64,000 nucleotides of DNA from Euclidia mi (Eukaryota; Arthropoda; Insecta; Lepidoptera; Erebidae): assembly GCA_944739405.2 (NCBI GenBank), contig OX123196.2, positions 52,986,196 to 53,050,195 of the forward strand, read 5' to 3'. Below, piece by piece: positions 56,318 through 64,000 of the stretch; positions within the stretch are counted from its first letter, which is position 1; the number at the start of each line of letters is the position of its first letter. The position numbers and the translations under genes were made by a program. Under the pieces are notes generated by a model, which saw nothing but the letters and a program-made list of their open reading frames with translations, was not told the origin of the DNA and ran no database searches.

Positions 56318-56540
56318 GTTAGCGTAGTGGTTTAAGTGTTCGCCTTGCTGCTTGACACTGCGCCGAGTGTTGTGGGTTCGATTCCCACACGAGACAACAC
56401 TTTGTGTGATCCATAAATTGTTTTTTCGAGTCTGGATGTCCATTGTGTACGTTGGTTGTACGTTTGTAAAGTCCCCCGCGATACAGGATTTATTCTTAGT
56501 GTCTTTAAAAAATATACAGAATACGCAACATAATGCACAC
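56318..56540 (+). mobile_element. tRNA-derived SINE
   Basis: A box TAGCGTAGTGG (about 56321-56331), B box GGTTCGATTCC (about 56376-56386), CAACACTTTGTGTGATCCAT, AGTCCCCCGCGATACAGGAT, then an A-rich end. Same family as 17.74-17.97 kb but in the opposite orientation. The short frames over it arise from the SINE. Confidence 0.8.
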
Positions 56541-56591
56541 TTATAATTTAAATACATAAAAAATCCATACATACATATAACTATATATATA

Positions 56592-56965
56592 CAGGGTGTC
56601 ACAAGACCCATCACCAAGCCGAAGTCTACTCGTTGCGGACATCATGCCAAGTCATACTAACCAAAAATAATACCTGGGAAACGTTTCTTTTTTTGAGTTT
56701 TCACATTTTTAAAATCGCATTTAAAAGCGCGCGCGGGCAATGCTCGTAATACCTACTTATCCATGGGGTTATAGGGCATCTAAAGAACATATTGGCGGGG
56801 TAAATACATCGATTTTGTACCTAATTCGAAAAAATCCATACTAACTTTGAGCCTCAATATCTCCTGAACTAGTAATTTCCCAGGTATGGTGCCGAAGTAA
56901 AAAATGTTCGTACTGATTGGTACGACATGGGATTTCAGTTTTCGTTAAGGGTCTTTTTACACCTG
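56592..56965. mobile_element. 374-bp TA-flanked MITE
   Basis: The ends CAGGGTGTCACAAGACCCAT and, complemented, CAGGTGTAAAAAGACCCTTA agree with a one-base gap. TA lies at both edges. The CAGGGTGT start resembles the 1.36-kb foldback at 37.74 kb. GCGCGCGGGC at 56732 is a local GC-rich patch. No ORF. Confidence 0.6.
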
Positions 56966-57076
56966 TATATTAGAAGTAAGTTTGAGGTTACCTTAGTGTC
57001 ATGAAGAAACGTGACTTGTATAAGGAACTCGTTTATTGGACTAATACCTGAGTAATCAGGCCAATAACCTGGTCAA

Positions 57077-57142
57077 ATGTCTATGTGATGTACATATAAA
57101 TATACATAATTATGTGTACATCCATAACAGGTACGCTCGTAG

Positions 57143-57204
<62 letters not shown>

Positions 57205-57424
57205 TTACAAAAAAAAAAGTATATACTTAAGTATGTTTATCCATTATCTAGTACCCATAACACAAGCTCGGCTTAGCTTATATATATAAGCTAAGCCGAT
57301 ATATATATATATATCTATATATATATATATATATATGTATGTATTTACAAAAAAAAAAGTATATACTTAAGTATGTTTATCCATTATCTAGTACCCATAA
57401 CACAAGCTCGGCTTAGCTTATTAG

Positions 57425-57506
<82 letters not shown>

Positions 57507-57598
57507 GCTTAGCTTATATATATAAGCTAAGCCGAGCTTGTGTTATGGGTACTAGATAATGGATAAACATACTTAAGTATATACTTTTTTTTTTGTAA

Positions 57599-57629
<31 letters not shown>

Positions 57630-57740
57630 GATATATATATATATAGATATATATATATATATATATATATATCGCTACGAGCGTACCTGTTATGGATGTA
57701 CACATAATTATGTATATTTATATGTACATCACATAGACAT
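57077..57740. repeat. compound AT-rich palindrome
   Basis: ATGTCTATGTGATGTACATA (57077 on) through CAGGTACGCTCGTAGCG is the exact complement of 57673-57740. Inside, an approximately 85-bp unit (GTATGTATTTAC ... CGGCTTAGCTTA) occurs twice forward (57197, 57336) and once reversed (57521-57607), separated by long (AT)n tracts. GGCTTAGCTTATATATATAAGCTAAGCC forms smaller perfect palindromes. The arms are unequal, perhaps from slippage or assembly in AT repeats. Confidence 0.8.
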
Positions 57741-57754
57741 TATATATATATATA

Positions 57755-57761
<7 letters not shown>

Positions 57762-57815
<54 letters not shown>
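57762..57815. repeat. (GT)n microsatellite
   Basis: An almost pure GT run with one GC interruption near its end. Confidence 0.95.
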
Positions 57816-57818
<3 letters not shown>

Positions 57819-58196
57819 GTTACTACTGGCGAACTCAAAATTCCAAAGAAGGATGGATTGGATACTGAAAGAAGAATGTACTGAACTAGAAGTGTGACAT
57901 GGAGGAGAAGAAGGTTATTAATAGATCGCAAGTTCTTATCATGGTTGGAGCAAAGATATTGAAAATAATGTACTTGATATGATGGACCGTTAGGAGAGTG
58001 TAGAAAAGAGTATAAATTCGTCGTCGAAATTTAAAAATGAGATCGAACTTACGCAGATTAAAAACGAACCGAATGCAATAATAGGCTTGTGTCCTAAAAT
58101 GTTATTAGCGATTGATCCGTTCCTTTATTAGATGTTAAACTGAAATACCTGTTTTTTCTTAAAAAATCAATCAGCAACATTATTAATTACGGCTTT
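57816..58196. other. unassigned DNA
   Basis: Purine-rich on the plus strand in its first 200 bases. No gene or repeat end recognised. Confidence 0.35.
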
Positions 58197-58200
58197 TTAA

Positions 58201-60508
58201 CCCTTAATTTGATTTTGTTCACTGTGATAAACATTCATAAAAAAAAAAATATTGAGCGAATATTACGTACTATGTTTCTGTTTTTATTTTAGTTATAGCA
58301 AGTTTAAAGTATTTTTATTTGTATAAAAAAATAATTCAATTAGTGGCAACATTATTCATCTGTAATTTCGAAGCAAAATGTCAGCGAGTCGCACGCGCAC
58401 AATTTCTCGCAAGGTAAATGTTTTTAATTTATATGTTTTTCGTAGCTAAACTAACTTTTTGGTGGTTTTTATTTTCTAAGCAATGTATATACTTTGGTTT
58501 GGAATGGGTTTTACATAACGTTTTGTGTTTTTAGTAACTTTTTTTTGGAGGCAAACTTGTTTGTTCATCACAGTGAACACTGCCAAATAGTCGAACAAGT
58601 ATGGTCAATTTGATACGTTCATTGTGATGAACACTGCCAAATTAGGGATAACTTTTATTAACAAATAATAAACTTTTATGTGGTCAGCTTCTACTGGGCT
58701 TATTTGTTTTTTCTGCTTGTTAACATAATAAAATACATGATCGCACGCATGGAATATTAGCACTTGTTCCTGTCGAGCATGGTGCATCCTAGTGTCAGAT
58801 GATAAATATTGATATGATAAATCTAAAAATAACAGTAACAACGAATTTCCAGCTTCTCCAAGCCTTATATCATCTTCTGCGCCTTCTATTGATTCTTCTT
58901 TAGAACGCTTAGACATCAATAGTAGTCAAGGAACTAAACATGCTCAAAATGACCATGAAAGGCCGTTAGAAACATCAGATTTATACCATTCTGAAGCTCT
59001 CCAATTGACTCCAGCTTTCCAGGAAATTTGCCCCAGTACACCATCCAGAGAACCAAACTATGATAATGTTCCATCATTATCTTCAATTATATCGCTGCCA
59101 TCAGAAATACAATCACCAACACCTGGTACGTTTTATACCAGAAAAACTAGAACAAAAAAGCAGATCGCTCCAGCTGCCAAGAAATCGAAGAAAATCCCAA
59201 AATTTTCACTTTCTTATAAATGGAAGAAAGGTGCTTTTCATCACCGTGCCGTAATAGAAGAAAGAACTAGAAATGCAGTGTTACCTGGACTATTGGAGCA
59301 ATAGGTTTCCAGACAAATGGAGCTTTAAAAATTATGTACGTGCTGGTGTAAGTGGAATGATTTATGCATTTCGTTTCCATAAGTTTACAGGAAAGAATCG
59401 TCCCTTGGGTTTGGAGCACAAATAGTCATAGCCTTAACTGAGACTATACAAAAGAAACCAGCTACTATATTTTGCGATATTTTTTTCTCATTGCCAGAGC
59501 TTTTTTACCTCTTGAAAGAAAACTTTGGGGTCTTTGGTCTTGGTACGATCGATCTTGGACGAATCAGATTAGAGGAGCTGAAAAATATTATCGGATGTAA
59601 AGTCGATGAGGAAAAAACAGCGGGGTGCGTTTTCACTATTGGTTTGTGGTGCAAACAAATTAATTATTGTACGCTGGAATGATAATAAACCTGTAACTTT
59701 AATAAGCTAATTTGTTGGATCTGAACCAGTACAAAAAATAAAACGGTATTGTAAAAAGCAAAATAAAAAAAATGGAGATATGGGGGGTGTAGACCTGGCG
59801 GATATGTTAATATCATTATATAAAGTACCGTTTAAAACTAGAAGGTGGTACATAGGAATATTTAGTCAGTTACTAGATATAAGTATAAATAATGCATGGC
59901 TATTGCATAGGTAAACGTAACTGTTCTAGGAATCAACGCAAATCAAAGTCATTGAAAGTCTTTCGATATGAGATTTACCTAAGTTTAACAAAGAAAAACA
60001 GGTCTATACAGGCATCTGAAAAAAATTGAGGAATCTAAAATTAAAAACTCTAGATCAGCCCGGCCCCCAAACCCCATCAGGTTTGATAATACGGGACATT
60101 ATCCCAGCACGAAGAAAGATATGGGGAGATGTAAGTTCTGCCGAAAAAACATAACGGTGTATAGCATAAAATGTAATGTTAGACTTTGCTTTGTGAGCGG
60201 AAAAGTTCCTAGCAATTGTTTTTTTAAGTTTTCATAATAAATAATTTGTTTTATTGATATAAATCATGTTTTTATTTGACCTGTTTGAATGACACTAATT
60301 TGGCAATGTTTACCACAGTGAACATTACAAATTAGTTGTTCTTCTCAACGTATTTCGCAGTGTTCACTCTGATGAACATTGATTTCCTGAAAGCCTGTAA
60401 ATAATTTTTTTTTCTCTCTATTTTTCCTTAGTTTTTTTTACCCTAAGACTCCAGAAATACATCTTATTTCATAAAATAAACCAATTCGGATCTCTGCCAA
60501 ATTAAGGG
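58201..60508 (+). mobile_element. decayed piggyBac-type transposon with both ends
   Basis: TTAA target duplication at 58197-58200 and 60509-60512. Ends CCCTTAATTTG and, complemented, CCCTTAATTTGGCAG. Subterminal copies of a palindromic word TGTTCAyCACAGTGAACA lie near 58217, 58562, 58618, 60305 and 60362, often followed by CTGCCAAAT. It encodes a broken transposase. The length of 2308 bp is close to the usual 2.3-2.5 kb. Confidence 0.85.
58378..60235 (+). pseudogene. piggyBac-type transposase (DDE_Tnp_1_7), broken
   Basis: A short N-terminal piece MSASRTRTISRK at 58378 is followed by AAGGTAAATG, a possible splice donor. The acidic/Ser-rich N-terminal part is open from about 58816 to 59304 and stops. 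A large piece with the first catalytic Asp is missing. Later blocks survive in shifted frames: FHKFTGKNRPLGFGAQIVIA, ATIFCDIFFSLPELFYLLKE, LEELKNIIGCKVDEE, MGGVDLADMLISLYKVPFK, LLDISINNAWLLHR. The Cys-rich C-terminus reads CKFCRKNITVYSIKC. Non-functional. Confidence 0.8.
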
Positions 60509-60512
60509 TTAA

Positions 60513-61068
60513 AAACCTTTTGGAATTTGACACGAAAACGCTGTAAACCATCATGGCGGTTGAGTGATATCACCAAGTCCAAAACAAAACAAACCGTGAA
60601 TGAAGTCTGGTCTGATGTACCCACTTTTATTTTGTTCTACTTATTCGATTTGACAGGTAGAAAGTTTGACGTTTTAGTTGTATTTACTACTAAAACGTCA
60701 ACAACATGAATGGCGGACGTACTGTTTGACGTAATGCTCTCTGATTGGTGTTCACTGTCTCAAGAATAAATCGATACCTTTGGGTAGAAAGGTCGTATAA
60801 ACCAAAACCCGACTTTTCAGGAGAGCAGAAAAACAATTTTTTTTTACGTAAAAATACATAACTTTTTTGTTTTTGAAGTTATAAAAAAATGGTCTATGAG
60901 AAAGGTTCTTACAATTTGCGAATGAAAAAGGTTAAATCATCAAAACCTATCTTTCTTCTTTAGTTTTAAAGTGAGCTTGGATTTAGGTTCAAGAAAAAAT
61001 CAATTCCTGGTTAATACACCCCATGAAAATGTAGTTTAAAAAAAACTATATAGGTCGTATATCCATTT
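60513..61068. other. unassigned DNA
   Basis: No gene recognised. A short frame at 60.53-60.71 kb has no known domain. Confidence 0.35.
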
Positions 61069-61849
61069 TTGGTAAACTTATGGTCACATTTACTGTCGTA
61101 AAAACCCATATATGAAGTTTTTTTGTATTAAAAACCACTTATTATCATTAATCCATTGAATTCTGATTAATAAACAATCCTGTTACTCTCAGAATTAGTG
61201 GGAACTCAATTATTATTATTCTAATACCCAATAATGGTCGATTCAAATAAAATAAAACTACCTGAAATACGAGATTTAATTTAATAATTTATTGAATTAA
61301 GTACATTTTAACATATAACTTAGTTAGTATGAAACTTAAATAAATAATAAACCGAAAACCAATACCAGTGATTCAGTGCATGATACTGAGGCCCTTGGCA
61401 GTCGAATTTTTCAGTTAAGGGTAGACATTTATGATTTTAACAGGCTACCGTCACTGATATACGCGTCATACTCGTGAACGGGTGCTACTTGCGATGACTA
61501 GTCGATGACGGTCTTGCGGGCTGGTATTAGATTTTAATATTTAACTGCATCGTTTCCATAATGGGTCTGATCACTTTCGCGGATTGCCTGCATTATTAGG
61601 TATATATAATGTAAGTGGATGCTCCTGTTTCACCATGTCGATTCTGAGGAGGCTAACCAAATGAACATCAAAAGTATTATGCTTGAGTATTATTATGTAC
61701 AGTAAATATATACAAGTGATATAGAAGGTGTAACAGTTTGAGCACCTTACAAAATGTAAATTATGTATATTATGCAAAACCTGGCGATGAAAAAGAGTGA
61801 CCGTGAGTTTTATTGCCCGTTCTTTCTCATGGTTCTACCTATTGCTTTG

Positions 61850-61978
61850 CGAACGTGGCAGTAAATGTAAATGTAGAGTCTTTAAGTAATTATTTTATAA
61901 ATTTATTATTTTGACGTTCATAAGCGTCACATTGTGACCCAAATGAATAAAGGATTTTTAATTTTTAATTTGAATTTT
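61850..61978 (+). mobile_element. LINE 3' UTR scrap
   Basis: TTTTGACGTTCATAAGCGTC, GTGACCCAAATGAATAAAGG and a TTTTTAATTTGAATTTTGA tail form a familiar lepidopteran LINE 3' end, 5'-truncated to about 130 bp. Confidence 0.55.
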
Positions 61979-63480
61979 GATCAGTCGTATGAGGCTACCA
62001 CGATTAATACCTACAAATCGCAATAGCTACGTCACGGTAATAATATCTAACAGTATAGTAACTCCATACAGACGCACGAAACTCGAGTTATACCTACGCG
62101 CCTTGAGCAAAGTACACGTTAGACTATGCCTAAAGTACACACAGCCGCGATCAAGCCGCAGCTCGCACCATGTCGCAGTGACCTATCGCCTGGTTTGCGT
62201 ACGGCGCGTCTGTAGGTATATAACTCACAGAGACGGCCGAGTTACAATACTGTTAGATTATATTACCGTGGCTACGTGCTACAATTTATTAAGGCTAGAA
62301 CACTCTTGTGAGTATATGCGAGTAGGTGCTGAGTTCGGTAAGTTGTAATTCAGAATGATTGTTTTTATACTCGTACGATATATACGACTTAAACTCGTAT
62401 ATCCATTTACTTAAATAACAATACATTTGTTTGATCTGTTAGGGATGGGTTAAATTATCACGTAACTTCAAGTTGATTCTGAAATGTAATTTCATCACAT
62501 AGAAATTTAAAATTTCGAGGTATCACTAATTTTAAATTGTGATTCGGGCTATATACTGCGTACCTTCTACTCCACCTACCTTTGTTTCGAGAAACCGATA
62601 TTTCTGCAATATTGCAAGAAATAATTCATAATCCCATAAAAACAATACTTGTCAAAAATACTAAGTCTCGGGACCGTAAAAAGTTGTGAGATCCATGTAA
62701 TACCAAGTCTGTTAATTCAAAATCTTTTATGTTATAAATAGATTGACTCGGCCATCGCATGAAAACACAATATATCTCATAATCTAATTTATTTTTGTAG
62801 ACAGTCTTACTTTTGTCCTTTCCGGTACCTTCTATTTCTTATACACCAACAACGATTTTTATTAATTAAAGCTCTAACTGCCAATGTAATTTTGTAATCC
62901 TTTATATTTATATAGGATTACAAAGTTATTTATGCAATTGATGTATCTCGAAAACTGGAAAGAAATTGAAAAATATTTTAATTTTTCCTTAATTCATATA
63001 CTAAACACTAATCGCATTCTAAATTTAAAGCTTCTATGTCTGCTAGAAGTACCTTAGACTTTTGATGATCGGTCAGTGAGTGACAAAATTAAGAATTTTG
63101 ACTCGTTATAATTCTTAAACTCCTAGTTCAAATTGAAGGAAATTTGAAATACACTATGTTTATACAATGCCTGCATGGTCACTAAAAAATCAGGTATTAT
63201 CCACAACGAAGTTATAGGGGGTCGAAAATGGCCTGAATTGCTTCGAGAAAAGGATGGTACGGCCGTGCCGCTTTTTTGCTCGACTTGTTGGGGGCACTAC
63301 CTTGCCCCCAGATTCGTTCTAAAATAATTTATAACAATAGTTAAAATAATTTATAGTAACAATTCATAAATAATTTTAAACTAATTATGAATACAATTTT
63401 ATATAATAAATAAGTTACTTTTTAGGACATAAGTTAGTTACGTTTAGTGCTTGATTGTTGTATACTTGTGCAATTATATA
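61979..63480. other. unassigned interior of the 61-64 kb unit
   Basis: A 123-codon frame at 61.98-62.35 kb is basic and shows no known domain. A small palindrome TTTGTAATCC ... GGATTACAAA lies near 62893-62926. Otherwise featureless. Confidence 0.35.
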
Positions 63481-64000
63481 AATTACATAGTATTCAAGCC
63501 TTAGTACAAAGGTTTAATTCAATAATTTATTGAATTAAGTACATTTAAATATGTACAAAAATTAAAAATACTATCAAACATTTTATACATGATTAAAATG
63601 CCTGATCACTTTAATTTAGAAGAAGTTTGATAATTTTTGTTTTTTTATGACTAAGTAGATTTTTTATTTCCCTTTTCAGTTTAAGTTGTTATAATCATTT
63701 TTTCAATTTAAAATGTTAAACCCTTTAGGTATGTTGAACCATTATTGAAATTATAGTAAATGTTGATTAGAAGGTATTATAATACCTAATAAATGTTGAT
63801 TTCATATTTCACGCAGTTTTATTTTATTTGAATCGACCATTAATGGGTATTAGAATAATAATAATTAAGTTCCTACTAATTCTGAGAGTAAGAAGATTGT
63901 TTATTAGTCAGAATTCAATTGATCTTAATCGTTTTTAATACAAAAGAACTACATGTATGGGTTTTTACAACAGTAAATGTGACCATAAGCTTACCAAAAG

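Larger units (their letters stand above)
61069..64000. mobile_element. candidate DNA element with about 200-bp inverted ends, right end cut by the window
   Basis: GTAAACTTATGGTCACATTT, AAAACCCATA, CTCTCAGAATTAGTGGGAAC and TGGTCGATTCAAATAAAATA (61069-61270) are mirrored by 63800-64000 with about 90% agreement by eye. The word AATAATTTATTGAATTAAGT also occurs in the same orientation just inside both ends (61284 and 63519). About 2.2 kb between them has no recognisable transposase. Superfamily and true ends are unknown. Confidence 0.5.

Noticed and set aside
61977..62348. 123-codon basic reading frame as a gene
   Set aside because: No recognisable domain or start context. It begins at the end of a LINE tail and lies inside a repeat-bounded unit.

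Overview
The window is AT-rich and gene-poor. It looks like repeat-dense DNA of a moth or butterfly (Lepidoptera). The grounds are the repeat families: tRNA-derived SINEs ending in GATGAT runs, a second SINE class with an intact A box and B box, the 'GGCCAAGTGCG ... GGTTCCGT' dispersed repeat, short Helitrons ending CTAG, CR1-like LINEs with (TTTGAA)n tails, BEL/Pao and Ty3/gypsy LTR elements and piggyBac relatives. I recognise no host protein-coding gene and no functional host RNA gene. Nearly every long reading frame belongs to a mobile element or to a simple repeat.

Layout. 1-3.6 kb: SINEs, one 209-bp Helitron and two near-perfect snap-back hairpins. 3.6-11.1 kb: a GGTTCCGT-type repeat with an internal 315-bp tandem unit, interrupted by an antisense LINE fragment and by a nearly complete 5-kb CR1-like LINE (ORF1 broken by one stop, ORF2 open for 955 codons). 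11-18 kb: several non-autonomous DNA elements (TTAA-flanked, foldback and inverted-repeat types) in otherwise unassigned DNA. 18.8-26.4 kb: decayed LINE copies, one split by a Helitron, plus a BEL/Pao remnant and LINE tails. 26.4-28.3 kb: a TA-flanked MITE, a Helitron and an (AT)n tract.

28.3-40.2 kb is the most striking structure: an 11.9-kb inverted repeat with identical ends, a (TA)n palindrome at its centre, GGATCAA-type motifs clustered at both ends and at the centre, and no reading frame of its own. The arms mirror each other but carry substitutions and arm-specific insertions, so it is a real, aged, giant foldback structure and not a simple copying artefact.

42.6-49.5 kb: a Ty3/gypsy element on the minus strand with both LTRs. 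Its integrase is split by a retroelement tail and its reverse transcriptase by an 866-bp TTAA-flanked MITE. A 2.5-kb tandem duplication (48.8-53.85 kb) has copied the 5' gag region, the 5' LTR and flanking DNA, giving a third LTR. 54-58 kb: SINEs, a possible LTR promoter, a MITE and a compound AT-rich palindrome. 58.2-60.5 kb: a decayed piggyBac transposon with TTAA target duplication and repeated subterminal palindromes. 61.07-64 kb: DNA bounded by about 200-bp inverted repeats, the right one running off the window.

The interest lies in insertion history. Several insertions can be dated against each other or checked against paralogous empty sites inside the window: Helitron into LINE, TA foldback into one arm of the giant foldback, MITE into Ty3 pol. 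Coordinates of repeat edges were read by eye and may be off by a few bases. Identities are estimates by eye.
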